64,000 bases of DNA from Roseovarius autotrophicus (GTDB lineage Bacteria > Pseudomonadota > Alphaproteobacteria > Rhodobacterales > Rhodobacteraceae), in NCBI RefSeq assembly GCF_018069895.1, contig NZ_JAGQDH010000004.1, positions 186,001 through 250,000 on the forward strand, read 5' to 3'. Each line of letters opens with the position of its first letter. Within the stretch, counting starts at the first letter, position 1. Positions 8,573-17,090 of this stretch are shown in pieces. Under the pieces are notes generated by a model. The model saw only the letters and a list, made by a program, of their open reading frames with translations. It was not told the DNA's origin and did not search any database. A program made the translations under genes and the position numbers.

Positions 8573-9884
8573 CCATCGCCCGCTCCAATGCCGGATAGCG
8601 CAGGCCCAGCGTGATGCCGCGCGCGACGAAGCTGATGAGCAGCGCGAGCCAGAGGCCGTGATTGCCCAGTGGGGTCATGAGCGCCGCCACGGTGGCAATG
8701 TAGATCACGAGGCTCACCGCCATCATGTTGCGCATGTCGCGGGTGCGGGTGGCACCGATGAACACCCCGTCCAGCATGAAGGGCACAAGGCCAAGCAGGG
8801 GCGCGGCCACGGTATAGGGCAGGAAGCGGCGCGCCTCTTCCCGGACCTCGGGCGCGGTCGTCATCAGGTCGATGAGCGCGCCGCCGAAAAGCGCATAGCC
8901 CGTCGCGATCCCGAGGCAGATGACAAAGCCCCACAGGCTCGACAAAAGCGCGCCCCGCCGGAGCACCGTGAGGGCGCGCGCGCCATAGGCCTGTCCGACA
9001 ATCGCCTCGGCGGCGAAGGCGAAGCCGTCGAGCGTATAGGCGGTGATGTTCAGAAACTGCAACAGCACCTGATTGGCCGCGAGCGTCACATCACCGAACC
9101 CCGCGCCGAGGAACAGGAAGGAAATGAAGATCGCCTGAAGCATGAGCGAGCGCAGCAGGATATCGCCATTGACCGAAGCCATGTTGCGCAGGCGCGCGCG
9201 GTCGAACACGCGCGGCCAGTCGCGCCATGCGGGCACCCCAAAGGCCGCGCGGCACAACCAAAGCCCAAGCGCCAGCCCGCCCCATTCGGCGATCACGGTG
9301 GCGCGCGCGACCCCCTCGACGCCCCACCCGAGGCCCAGCACGAACCATAGGTCAAGCCCGACATTGACCCCGTTCATCAACACCTGAATGGCAAGCACGG
9401 CGCGGGTGCGCTCCTGTGCGATAAGCCAGCCGGTGACGCCAAAAAGCGCGATCATCGCCGGGGCCGACCAGACCCGAATGGCCATATAGCCGCGCGCCAT
9501 CCCCTCGACCTCATCGCTGGCGGGGGCAAGCCGGAACGCGGCCCAGAACAGCGGAAGCTGCAGCGCGATCACCGCAAGCCCCCCCGCGACCCCGATCATC
9601 AGCGCCCGCGTCAGAAGCGCCGCCACCTCACCCGCCTGCCCGGCCCCCACCGCCTGACTTGTCAGCCCCGTGGTGCCCATGCGCAGAAAGCCGAACACCC
9701 AGTAGACACCCGTGAGGACGATCGCCCCCAGCCCCACAGCGCCGATCGGCGCGGCGAGGCCCAATTGCCCCACCACGCCGGTATCCACCGCGCCGAGGAT
9801 CGGCACGGTGGCGTTGGAGATGACGATCGGAACGGCGATCTTGAGGACCCGGCCATGGGTGACGGGCCGGGTGGTCTCAGCCAT
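8556..9884 (-). CDS. MATE family (DinF-like) efflux transporter
   Basis: 442-residue inner-membrane protein with twelve predicted hydrophobic helices in two repeats. The N-terminal block IVISNATVPILGAVDTGVVG and the later FLRMGTTGLTSQAVGAG are typical of MATE proteins of the DinF branch, which export cationic or hydrophobic compounds using H+ or Na+ gradients. Length is normal. It is the third gene of a minus-strand set with two thioesterases, overlapping the upstream thioesterase stop by 8 bp, so they are probably one transcript. Confidence 0.88.
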   Translation of the reverse strand: MAETTRPVTHGRVLKIAVPIVISNATVPILGAVDTGVVGQLGLAAPIGAVGLGAIVLTGVYWVFGFLRMGTTGLTSQAVGAGQAGEVAALLTRALMIGVAGGLAVIALQLPLFWAAFRLAPASDEVEGMARGYMAIRVWSAPAMIALFGVTGWLIAQERTRAVLAIQVLMNGVNVGLDLWFVLGLGWGVEGVARATVIAEWGGLALGLWLCRAAFGVPAWRDWPRVFDRARLRNMASVNGDILLRSLMLQAIFISFLFLGAGFGDVTLAANQVLLQFLNITAYTLDGFAFAAEAIVGQAYGARALTVLRRGALLSSLWGFVICLGIATGYALFGGALIDLMTTAPEVREEARRFLPYTVAAPLLGLVPFMLDGVFIGATRTRDMRNMMAVSLVIYIATVAALMTPLGNHGLWLALLISFVARGITLGLRYPALERAMVSPHS

Positions 9885-10386
9885 CGCGGCGCGGCATCAC
9901 GAAATGCCCGGTGGCCTGTGCGAAGGGGCGCGCGCGGTTGTCCTGCCACGCCTCGACATGCACAGAGGCATAACGGCGGCCAGAGCGGTTGACCTGCGCG
10001 CGCGCATAGGCATCGCGCGGCAGCCCGGAGCGCAGGTAATCCACCGTGAAATCAATGGTTTTCGGCAGGCGCGGCAGCTTGCCGCCGACAATGGCCTCGG
10101 GGTCGAAGCCGCCGCTCTCGATCTCTTCCCAGAGCATCCCCCAACTCAGCCCGATGATTGCCGTGATCTCCAGAAACGCCGCCGTCGCCCCGCCATGAAG
10201 CGCGGGCAGAAGCGGATTGCCGATGAGTTTCTCGTCAAACGGCATGATCGCCGTCAACTCGTCGCCGCGCCGGTCGAACTGCACGCCGAGAAAGCCGATA
10301 TAGGGCACGCCATCCACCAACGCCTTTAGCGCGGCATCGCGGCGCTGCTTGACCACCTGCACGGGTTCGGGACGGGGCCGCGCCAT
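9877..10386 (-). CDS. PaaI-type hotdog-fold thioesterase
   Basis: 169-residue protein of the hotdog fold. The motif LPALHGGATAAFLEITAII near residue 60-80 corresponds to the HGG-containing helix and active-site region of PaaI/YdiI thioesterases, which hydrolyse acyl-CoA esters. The following strand PKTIDFTVDYLRSGLPRDAY matches the second half of the fold. The ATG at 10386 overlaps the upstream gene's stop (TGATG); a GTG one codon earlier is an alternative. It is paired with a second hotdog gene and may act with it. Confidence 0.85.
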   Translation of the reverse strand: MARPRPEPVQVVKQRRDAALKALVDGVPYIGFLGVQFDRRGDELTAIMPFDEKLIGNPLLPALHGGATAAFLEITAIIGLSWGMLWEEIESGGFDPEAIVGGKLPRLPKTIDFTVDYLRSGLPRDAYARAQVNRSGRRYASVHVEAWQDNRARPFAQATGHFVMPRRDG

Positions 10387-10808
10387 CACTTGCCCTCCAC
10401 GGTGAAGGCGCCGGTGGCGGTGGCCACGGGCAGGGCGTCGTCATCGTCCATCGCACGGGCGCGCACGAAGGCCACGGAACGGGTGATGTGATAGCACTCG
10501 GCCCGCGCCCGGATCGTCTGGCCCGGCGTGGCGGGGCGCATGTAGTCGATGCGCAGATCAATCGTGGCCGTGCCGCCGGGCGAGTCAGGATGGCTCATCG
10601 CGGCCGCGCCACAGCAAGTATCCATGAGCGCCGAGACCGCGCCGCCATGGATCACGCCCGTCTCCGGGTCGCCGATGAAGCGCGGGTCGTAATCCATCTC
10701 GATCCACGCATGCCCGTCCTCCAGAAGCGTCAGCCGCATGCCGAGTGCACGCGCATGGGGCAGCGCCGCCATGAACTGCCGCGCGATCCTGTCCTTCTGG
10801 GTTGCCAT
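10386..10808 (-). CDS. PaaI-type hotdog-fold thioesterase, paralogue of its neighbour
   Basis: 140-residue hotdog protein. It carries the canonical signature [19 protein letters not shown] around residues 50-70 and the strand [18 protein letters not shown], both characteristic of PaaI-family acyl-CoA thioesterases. It is first in the minus-strand thioesterase-thioesterase-MATE set and divergent from a MerR gene at 10922. The adjacent beta-oxidation cluster suggests release of CoA from acyl or aryl intermediates, which is inference from context. Confidence 0.88.
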   Translation of the reverse strand: MATQKDRIARQFMAALPHARALGMRLTLLEDGHAWIEMDYDPRFIGDPETGVIHGGAVSALMDTCCGAAAMSHPDSPGGTATIDLRIDYMRPATPGQTIRARAECYHITRSVAFVRARAMDDDDALPVATATGAFTVEGK

Positions 10809-10921
10809 GTCGCCTCCGCCGTTCGTGCGCCCTTTATGGCGGTCAAATCAGCGCGGCTGCAAGGGTGGCTGTTGCGCGGCGCGCGTGTTGGTCCTAACTT
10901 TCCCCCAAAGGGAGGGAAGGA

Positions 10922-11290
10922 ATGTCCGACAAGAGGCTGTCCTTCAAGGAAATGTGCACGCGCTTCGATGTGACGCCGCGAACGCTGCGCTATTACGAGT
11001 ATATCGAGCTTTTGCAGCCCGAGCGCGACGGGCGCGCGCGCTGGTATGGGCCACGCGAATGCGCGCGCATGACGCTGATCCTGCGGGGCCGCAAATTCGG
11101 CTTTGCGCTCGAGGAAATCCGGCAATGGCTGCTCATCTACGAGAAAGAGGGCACCGAGGCACAGATGCGCCAGTGGATCGAGCTTGCCGATCGCCAGCTG
11201 GCCGAACTGGCCGAACAACGCGCGCAGATCGAGGACGCGATGGCCGAATTGCGCAAGCTGCGCGACGAAACCGAGGCGAGTCTCGGCTGA
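10922..11290 (+). CDS. MerR family transcriptional regulator 1 of the beta-oxidation cluster
   Basis: 122-residue regulator. The N-terminal winged helix is clear: FKEMCTRFDVTPRTLRYYE at about residues 8-26, followed by the wing YGPRECARMTLILRGRKFGF. A dimerisation coiled coil rich in Ala, Glu and Leu fills residues 75-120. There is no C-terminal ligand or metal-binding domain, so it resembles short MerR proteins that govern acyl-CoA catabolism. GGGAGGGAAGG lies just upstream of the start. It precedes a close paralogue and the acyl-CoA dehydrogenase genes. Confidence 0.9.
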   Translation: MSDKRLSFKEMCTRFDVTPRTLRYYEYIELLQPERDGRARWYGPRECARMTLILRGRKFGFALEEIRQWLLIYEKEGTEAQMRQWIELADRQLAELAEQRAQIEDAMAELRKLRDETEASLG

Positions 11291-11306
11291 CCTTACGATA
11301 CGATAA

Positions 11307-11378
11307 TTACGTCGCGCATCGCCTTACCTTGCCTGATCTTACGTCAACTTGAAAGTGACGCGACGTAGCGGTTACGTC
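11307..11378. promoter_or_regulatory. putative MerR operator region with repeated TTACGTC boxes
   Basis: Between the two MerR genes, TTACGTC occurs at 11307-11313, 11339-11345 and 11372-11378, spaced 32 and 33 bp (about three helical turns). GACGTA at 11362-11367 forms a perfect inverted repeat with TACGTC at 11373-11378 and a wider one with TACGTC at 11340-11345. This arrangement suggests dimer binding sites for one or both neighbouring MerR proteins; binding is inferred. Confidence 0.5.
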
Positions 11379-11453
11379 AAGCCGCACGCCTGTTGTAACC
11401 ATGGCCAAAGGCCCTCAGATTGTCGGCATATCCTGTGCGGCAAGGGCATAGCC

Positions 11454-11855
11454 ATGAGCGAGACCACCATGACCATCCGCGAGATGTGTGAGGCATTCGA
11501 CGTGACGCCCCGCACCCTGCGGTTCTACGAATCAAAGGAGCTTCTGGCGCCGATCCGGCAGGGGCAAAGGCGGCTTTTCACCCGACGCGACCGCGCCCGG
11601 CTCAAGCTCATCCTGCGCGGCAAGCGCTTCGGCTTCAGCCTCGAGGAGCTGCGCCAGTTGCTCGACCTCTACGACAAGGGCGACCAGCAATACACCCAGA
11701 TCACAGCCGCCTATGAGGTGGCGCAGACCCGCCTTGCCGCGATGGAAGCCGAGCGCGCCGAGCTTGACGCCGCCATCGCCGAGCTGCGCGAACAGATAAC
11801 CTGGGGCGCGCGGATGCTCGCCTCGCTCAAGGACACCAGGAAAGCCGCCGAATAA
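11454..11855 (+). CDS. MerR family transcriptional regulator 2 of the beta-oxidation cluster
   Basis: 133-residue regulator closely similar to the preceding one. The helix-turn-helix reads IREMCEAFDVTPRTLRFYE at residues 8-26, then a wing with TRRDRARLKLILRGKRFGFS, then a coiled-coil dimerisation helix to the end. The ATG at 11454 is chosen because it starts the conserved domain; the in-frame upstream extension runs through the repeated operator-like boxes. It lies 30 bp before the first acyl-CoA dehydrogenase gene, so regulation of the downstream degradation genes is likely but inferred. Confidence 0.9.
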   Translation: MSETTMTIREMCEAFDVTPRTLRFYESKELLAPIRQGQRRLFTRRDRARLKLILRGKRFGFSLEELRQLLDLYDKGDQQYTQITAAYEVAQTRLAAMEAERAELDAAIAELREQITWGARMLASLKDTRKAAE

Positions 11856-11885
11856 GCGGCGTGACCGTCTCAAGGGAGAGAAGAC

Positions 11886-13664
11886 ATGCCCAGCTATACC
11901 GCCCCCACCCGCGACATGCAGTTCATCCTGCACGAGGTTCTCGACGTTTCGGAACAGGACGTGCCCGGCTATGCCGATCTTGAGCCTGACTTTACCAAGG
12001 CCGTTCTGGAAGAGGCGGGCAAGATTGCGTCCGAAGTGCTGATGCCGCTCAATGCCGTGGGCGATACCGAGGGCTGTCATCTGGAAAACGGCGTGGTGCG
12101 CACGCCCACGGGGTTCAAGGCGGCGTTCGAGCAGATGAAAGAGGGCGGCTGGACCGCGCTCGACCTGCCCGAGGAATTTGGCGGGCAATACATGCCCTAT
12201 GTCCTTGGCACGGCGGTGGGCGAGATGTTCTCGGGCGCCAATCAGGCGTTTACGATGTATCAGGGCCTGACCCATGGCGCGGCTTCGGCGATCCTTGCGC
12301 ACGGCTCTGACGCGCAAAAGGCCACCTACCTGCCGAAAATGGCCGCCTGCGACTGGACCGGCACCATGAACCTGACCGAGCCGCATTGCGGCACCGATCT
12401 GGGCCTGATGCGCGCCAAGGCCGAACGCCAGGGCGACGGCAGCTTCAAGGTGACGGGTCAGAAGATCTTCATCTCGGCGGGCGAGCATGACATGGCCGAG
12501 AACATCATCCATCTGGTGCTGGCCAAAATCCCCGGCGGGCCGGAGGGAATCAAGGGCGTGTCGCTGTTCATCGTGCCGAAATTCCTGGTGAACGAGGATG
12601 GCAGCCTTGGCGCGCGCAACGCCGTGACCTGCGGCAAGATCGAGGAAAAGATGGGGATTCACGGCAATTCCACCTGCGTGATGAACTATGACGGCGCAAC
12701 CGGCTACCTCCTGGGCGAGGAACACAAGGGCATGCGCGCCATGTTCACCATGATGAACGAGGCGCGGATCGGCGTCGGCATGCAGGGGCTGGCACAGGCC
12801 GAGGTCGCCTATCAGAACGCGCTCGCCTATGCCAAGGACCGGCTTCAGGGCCGCGCCGTCACCGGCACGGAAAACCCGAATGGCCCCGCCGATCCGCTGA
12901 TCGTGCATCCCGACATCCGCCGTTCGCTGATGGATCAAAAGAGCTTTATCGAGGGCGCGCGCGCCTTCATGCTGTGGGGGGCGGAGCTTATCGACCGCTC
13001 GCATCGCGGCGATGACGCCGCCGCTGAGGGGCTGATCTCGCTGATGACGCCCGTCATCAAGGGCTTTCTCACCGATGAAGGCTATGACATGACCGTGCGC
13101 GCGCAGCAGGTCTATGGCGGCCACGGCTATATCGAGGAATGGGGCATGTCGCAATTCACCCGCGACGCGCGCATTGCCATGATCTACGAGGGCGCCAACG
13201 GCGTGCAGGCGCTCGATCTGGTGGGCCGCAAGCTGGCGCAGGACGGCGGCAAACACGTCATGGCCTTCTTCGATCTGGTCAAGACCTTCCTCAAGGAAAA
13301 CGAGGACGACGCGGCGCTCAAGGCCGATTTCCTCGACCCGCTCAAGGCGGCGTCCAAGGATTTGCAGGCGGCGGGGATGTTCTTCATGCAGCAGGGCATG
13401 AAGAACCCCAACGCGGCGCTTGCCGGTTCCTATGACTTCATGCACCTTTTCGGCCATGTCTGCCTTGGGCTGATGTGGGCGCGGATGGCCAGGGCGGCAA
13501 ATGGCGCTCTGGCGGCGGGCACCTCGAACGAGGGGTTCTACCGCACCAAGCTGGCCACCGGGCGCTACTACATGAAACGCCGCCTGCCCGCCACGGCGCT
13601 GCACCTCGCGCGCATCCAGAGCGGTGCGGATACCGTCATGGCGCTGGAGGCCGAGGCGTTCTGA
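11886..13664 (+). CDS. acyl-CoA dehydrogenase, long form with C-terminal domain
   Basis: 592-residue FAD-dependent acyl-CoA dehydrogenase, longer than the usual 380 because of an extra C-terminal domain (about residues 460-592), as in the DmdC / large acyl-CoA dehydrogenase branch. The central beta domain holds [19 protein letters not shown] and [13 protein letters not shown]. The C-terminal alpha domain has the expected catalytic glutamate in [30 protein letters not shown] precedes the ATG. The DmdC branch includes methylthiopropanoyl-CoA dehydrogenase of DMSP demethylation, but the downstream thiolase and FadJ suggest general fatty-acid oxidation. Substrate is unresolved. Confidence 0.9.
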   Translation: MPSYTAPTRDMQFILHEVLDVSEQDVPGYADLEPDFTKAVLEEAGKIASEVLMPLNAVGDTEGCHLENGVVRTPTGFKAAFEQMKEGGWTALDLPEEFGGQYMPYVLGTAVGEMFSGANQAFTMYQGLTHGAASAILAHGSDAQKATYLPKMAACDWTGTMNLTEPHCGTDLGLMRAKAERQGDGSFKVTGQKIFISAGEHDMAENIIHLVLAKIPGGPEGIKGVSLFIVPKFLVNEDGSLGARNAVTCGKIEEKMGIHGNSTCVMNYDGATGYLLGEEHKGMRAMFTMMNEARIGVGMQGLAQAEVAYQNALAYAKDRLQGRAVTGTENPNGPADPLIVHPDIRRSLMDQKSFIEGARAFMLWGAELIDRSHRGDDAAAEGLISLMTPVIKGFLTDEGYDMTVRAQQVYGGHGYIEEWGMSQFTRDARIAMIYEGANGVQALDLVGRKLAQDGGKHVMAFFDLVKTFLKENEDDAALKADFLDPLKAASKDLQAAGMFFMQQGMKNPNAALAGSYDFMHLFGHVCLGLMWARMARAANGALAAGTSNEGFYRTKLATGRYYMKRRLPATALHLARIQSGADTVMALEAEAF

Positions 13665-13689
13665 GGAAACGACCACAAGGGAGGGACAG

Positions 13690-13902
13690 ATGCCGAAACG
13701 CTTTCGCCTCACCCGCCGCTTCAACGCGGCGATGACCGAGGACGGCTATCGCCGCCTGCGCCGCTTCGCGCAGGAGGCGGGGCTGGATGAGGGCGAGGCG
13801 CTGTCCTTTCTGTTCGAGAACTTCGACAGCGTGATCAATGAGGACACGTTCGCGCACCGGCTCCGGCTGTTCAATTCGGAGCTGGACGCGCGCAAACGCT
13901 GA
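13690..13902 (+). CDS. small basic protein of unknown function in the beta-oxidation cluster (70 aa)
   Basis: 70-residue protein beginning [21 protein letters not shown] short basic strand is followed by two amphipathic helices ([20 protein letters not shown] and [18 protein letters not shown]), a pattern compatible with a ribbon-helix-helix-like or small adaptor protein. GGGAGGGAC lies just before the ATG. It is sandwiched 25 bp from both acyl-CoA dehydrogenase genes and clearly belongs to the operon. I do not recognise a characterised family; a DNA-binding role is only a possibility from the pattern. Confidence 0.75.
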   Translation: MPKRFRLTRRFNAAMTEDGYRRLRRFAQEAGLDEGEALSFLFENFDSVINEDTFAHRLRLFNSELDARKR

Positions 13903-13927
13903 AACCACAGGGAAGGGAGGCCCGGCC

Positions 13928-15061
13928 ATGACATGGATGACCGACGAGCACCGGATGCTCGGCGAGATGACCGCCCGGTTCATCACCGAGGAATGGCGCC
14001 CGCATTTCGGGCGCTGGCGCAAGGCCGGGATCATGGACCGCGAGTGCTGGCGTGAGGCGGGTGCCTTGGGCCTCTTGTGCCCGTCGATCCCGGAGGAATA
14101 CGGCGGCGCGGGCGGTGATTTCGGCCATGAGGCGGTGATCTGCATCGAACAGGGCCGCGCCAATCTGGCAAGCTGGGGCAACCCGATCCATTCCGGCATC
14201 GTCGCCCATTACATCCTCGCCTATGGCTCCGAGGCGCAGAAACAGACATGGCTGCCGAAAATGGTCTCGGGCGAGATGGTCGGCGCGCTCGCCATGACCG
14301 AACCCGCCGCCGGATCGGATGTGCAGGGCATCAGGACGCGCGCCATTCGGGATGGCAACGCCTACCGCCTCTCGGGGCAAAAGACCTTCATCACCAATGG
14401 GCAGCACGCCGACCTGATCATCGTCGCGGCCAAGACCGACCCCAAGGAGGGCGCAAAAGGCATATCTCTGGTTGTGGTCGAGACCGAGGGCGCGACAGGT
14501 TTCACACGCGGGCGCAATCTCGAAAAGGTCGGGATGCACGCGGGCGATACATCAGAGTTGTTCTTCGACAATGTCGAAATCCCGCCCGAGAATATTCTCG
14601 GGCAAGAGGAGGGGCGCGGCTTTTACCAGATGATGCAGCAATTGCCGCAGGAACGCCTCATCATCGCCTGCGGCGCGCAAGGCGCCATGGAGGGCGCGGT
14701 GGACCGCACCATCACCTATGCCAAGGAGCGTCAGGCCTTTGGCGGCCCGATCCTGCAATTCCAGAACACCCGCTTCAAGCTGGCCGAATGCCGGACCAAG
14801 ACCACCGTCGCCCGTGCCTTTCTCGATGCCTGCATCGCCGAGCATCTGCGCGGCGACCTCAGCGTGGAAAAGGCCGCGATGGCGAAATACTGGCTGACCG
14901 ATGCCCAGGGCGAGGTGCTGGATGAGTGCCTGCAACTGCATGGCGGCTATGGCTATATGCAGGAATATGACATCGCCGAAATGTGGGCCGATGCCCGCGT
15001 GCAGCGCATCTATGGCGGCACCAACGAGATCATGAAGGATCTGATTGCGAGGGCGCTGTGA
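13928..15061 (+). CDS. acyl-CoA dehydrogenase (medium-size form)
   Basis: 377-residue acyl-CoA dehydrogenase that introduces the first double bond of a fatty acyl-CoA and passes electrons to ETF. Visible signatures are [38 protein letters not shown], and the C-terminal [20 protein letters not shown] followed by [15 protein letters not shown], which carries the conserved catalytic glutamate region. The ATG at 13928 follows a GGGAAGGGAGG ribosome site. It differs from the 592-residue neighbour in lacking the extra C-terminal domain, so the two probably handle different chain lengths or branching. Confidence 0.92.
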   Translation: MTWMTDEHRMLGEMTARFITEEWRPHFGRWRKAGIMDRECWREAGALGLLCPSIPEEYGGAGGDFGHEAVICIEQGRANLASWGNPIHSGIVAHYILAYGSEAQKQTWLPKMVSGEMVGALAMTEPAAGSDVQGIRTRAIRDGNAYRLSGQKTFITNGQHADLIIVAAKTDPKEGAKGISLVVVETEGATGFTRGRNLEKVGMHAGDTSELFFDNVEIPPENILGQEEGRGFYQMMQQLPQERLIIACGAQGAMEGAVDRTITYAKERQAFGGPILQFQNTRFKLAECRTKTTVARAFLDACIAEHLRGDLSVEKAAMAKYWLTDAQGEVLDECLQLHGGYGYMQEYDIAEMWADARVQRIYGGTNEIMKDLIARAL

Positions 15062-15092
15062 TGCTCCGGGCGGCGCTCTGTCTGATGCGTGC

Positions 15093-15121
15093 GGGTCCGG
15101 GGGTTTCACACCCCCGGACCC
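15093..15121. repeat. 12-bp perfect stem-loop, terminator-like
   Basis: A 12-bp perfect stem (15093-15104 with 15110-15121) closes a TTCAC loop 31 bp after an acyl-CoA dehydrogenase stop. No U-run follows. It adjoins an inverted repeat at 15127-15182 and is probably part of the same extragenic element. Confidence 0.6.
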
Positions 15122-15126
15122 CCGTG

Positions 15127-15182
15127 GAGTATTTGTGGAACAATGAAACACACACCGCGCTTTCACTGTTCTTCAAATACTC
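15127..15182. repeat. inverted pair of extragenic GAGTATTTG elements
   Basis: GAGTATTTG-TG-GAACA-AT-GAAA at 15127-15148 faces its near-exact inverse at 15161-15182 (19 of 22 positions match), separated by 12 bp. Related single and paired copies occur at 55104-55125 and 58793-58956, always between genes, so this is an interspersed palindromic element. Confidence 0.6.
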
Positions 15183-15212
15183 AAATCCAACACCACAACG
15201 GGAGCCGACGCC

Positions 15213-15848
15213 ATGACCATCAAACTCTCCTGTTTCGGCGAATCCGGCAATGCCTACAAGGCGGCGCTGGCGCTGGAACTTTCCGGTCTCGACTGGGCGC
15301 CGGTCTTTGTCGATTTCTTTGGCGGCGAGACGCGCCAGCCCGCGTTTCGCGCGCTCAACGTCATGGGCGAGGTGCCGGTGCTGGTGGATGGCGATGTGAC
15401 GCTCACGCAATCGGGCGTGATCCAGGGCTATGTTACCGAAAAGACGGGAAAATTCGGCGGTGAGACGCCCGAGGAGCGCCGCGAGGTGCTGCGCTGGATG
15501 TTCTGGGACAATCACAAGCTCAGCTCTCCGGCGGGGATGGTGCGGTTTCTGATGAACTTCCTGCCCGAGGAGAAGCGGCCCAAGGAGGTGATCGGCTTTA
15601 CCCAGGCGCGCCTCAAGACCGCCTATAGTGCGCTCGACGCCCATCTTGCGGGACGCGACTGGATCGTGGGCGCGGGCCTTACCAATGCCGATCTGTCGTG
15701 CTGCGGCTATCTCTATTACCCCGAGCCTTTCGGTTTTGACCGCAAGGATTGGCCCAATATCGACCGCTGGCTGCGCAATATCAGCGCCACCCCCGGCTGG
15801 AAACACCCCTATGACCTGATGCCCGGCAGCCCCGCTGACCGCGCCTGA
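15213..15848 (+). CDS. glutathione S-transferase family protein
   Basis: 211-residue cytosolic protein with a thioredoxin-like N-terminal domain (residues 1-78, SCFGESGNAYKAALALELSG, then the cis-proline segment GEVPVLVDGD and the glutathione-contact LTQSGVIQGYV) and an all-helical C-terminal domain ending with NIDRWLRNISATPGWKHPYD. The start has GGGAGCC upstream. It sits between the acyl-CoA dehydrogenase and thiolase genes on the same strand, so it is probably transcribed with them and may detoxify or rearrange an intermediate. Substrate is not known. Confidence 0.85.
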   Translation: MTIKLSCFGESGNAYKAALALELSGLDWAPVFVDFFGGETRQPAFRALNVMGEVPVLVDGDVTLTQSGVIQGYVTEKTGKFGGETPEERREVLRWMFWDNHKLSSPAGMVRFLMNFLPEEKRPKEVIGFTQARLKTAYSALDAHLAGRDWIVGAGLTNADLSCCGYLYYPEPFGFDRKDWPNIDRWLRNISATPGWKHPYDLMPGSPADRA

Positions 15849-15863
15849 ATGAAGGAGACCGAT

Positions 15864-17075
15864 ATGTCTGACGCCTATATCTATGACACCCTGCGCACGC
15901 CGCGCGGCAAGGGCCGCAAGGATGGCGCGCTGCACGAGGTGACCGCCGCGCGGCTCTCGGCGCAGGTGCTCAACGCGCTGAAATCGCGCAACGGGCTTGA
16001 GGGCCATGCCGTCGAGGATGTGATCTGGGGCAATGTCACGCAGGTGATGGAGCAGGGCGGCTGCCTTGCGCGCACCGCCGTTCTGGCCTCTGATCTGGAT
16101 GAGCGTATCCCCGGCCTTGCCATCAACCGCTTTTGCGCGAGCGGCATGGAGGCGGTGAACCTTGCCGCCAATCAGGTGCGCGGCGGCGCCGGTGAGGGAT
16201 ATATCGCCGGCGGGGTCGAAATGATGGGCCGCGTGCCCATGGGCAGCGACGGGGCGGCGATTGCCGTCGATCCCTCGATCGCGATGGAGACCTATTTCGT
16301 GCCGCAGGGCATTTCGGCGGACATCATTGCCACCGAATACGGCTTCACCCGCGATGAGGCTGACGCGCTGGCCGTGGAATCGCAGCGTCGCGCCAAGGCG
16401 GCCTGGGATGACGGGCGGTTCGCCAAATCCATCATCGAGGTGCAGGATCAGAACGGGCTGACCATTCTCGACCATGACGAATACATGCGTCCCGGCACCG
16501 ACATGCAGACGCTGGGCGCGCTCACCCCCGCCTTTCAGGCGATGGGCGAGGTGATGCCGGGCTTTGACGCCGTGGCCCGCATGAAATATCCGCATCTGGA
16601 GCGGATCAACCATATCCACCACGCCGGCAATTCCTCTGGCATCGTCGATGGCGCGGCGGGCGTGTTGATCGGCTCCAGGGCGTTTGGCGAGAAATGGGGC
16701 CTGAAGCCGCGCGCACGCATCGTGCAGACCACCAAGATCGGCACCGATCCGACGATCATGCTGACCGGCCCGGTGCCCGCCACCGAAAAGGCGCTGCGCG
16801 ACAGCGGCATGGCGATTGGCGATATTGACCTGTTCGAGGTGAACGAGGCCTTTGCCAGCGTGGTGCTGCGGTTTCAGCAGGCCTTCAATGTCGATCCGGG
16901 GCTTGTGAACGTGAACGGCGGGTCCATCGCCATGGGCCATCCGCTGGGGGCCACCGGGGCCATGATCATCGGCACGCTTCTGGATGAGTTGGAGCGCACC
17001 GGCAAGGGCACGGGGCTGGCGACGCTGTGCATCGCGTCCGGCATGGGTGCCGCCACCATCATCGAGCGCGTGTAA
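15864..17075 (+). CDS. fadA: acetyl-CoA C-acyltransferase (beta-ketothiolase)
   Basis: 403-residue thiolase that cleaves 3-ketoacyl-CoA to acetyl-CoA plus a shortened acyl-CoA. The nucleophilic Cys91 lies in [17 protein letters not shown]. The C-terminal motifs [24 protein letters not shown] and [12 protein letters not shown] supply the second active-site His and Cys. The ATG at 15864 is preferred over the one five codons upstream because AAGGAG lies 7 bp before it. The gene lies 15 bp from fadJ, forming the usual thiolase-FadJ pair. Confidence 0.93.
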   Translation: MSDAYIYDTLRTPRGKGRKDGALHEVTAARLSAQVLNALKSRNGLEGHAVEDVIWGNVTQVMEQGGCLARTAVLASDLDERIPGLAINRFCASGMEAVNLAANQVRGGAGEGYIAGGVEMMGRVPMGSDGAAIAVDPSIAMETYFVPQGISADIIATEYGFTRDEADALAVESQRRAKAAWDDGRFAKSIIEVQDQNGLTILDHDEYMRPGTDMQTLGALTPAFQAMGEVMPGFDAVARMKYPHLERINHIHHAGNSSGIVDGAAGVLIGSRAFGEKWGLKPRARIVQTTKIGTDPTIMLTGPVPATEKALRDSGMAIGDIDLFEVNEAFASVVLRFQQAFNVDPGLVNVNGGSIAMGHPLGATGAMIIGTLLDELERTGKGTGLATLCIASGMGAATIIERV

Positions 17076-17090
17076 GAGGAGATGACCAAA

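Noticed and set aside
11532..13724. 730-codon minus-strand frame over MerR 2 and the acyl-CoA dehydrogenase
   Set aside because: Antisense artefact of GC-biased third codon positions.
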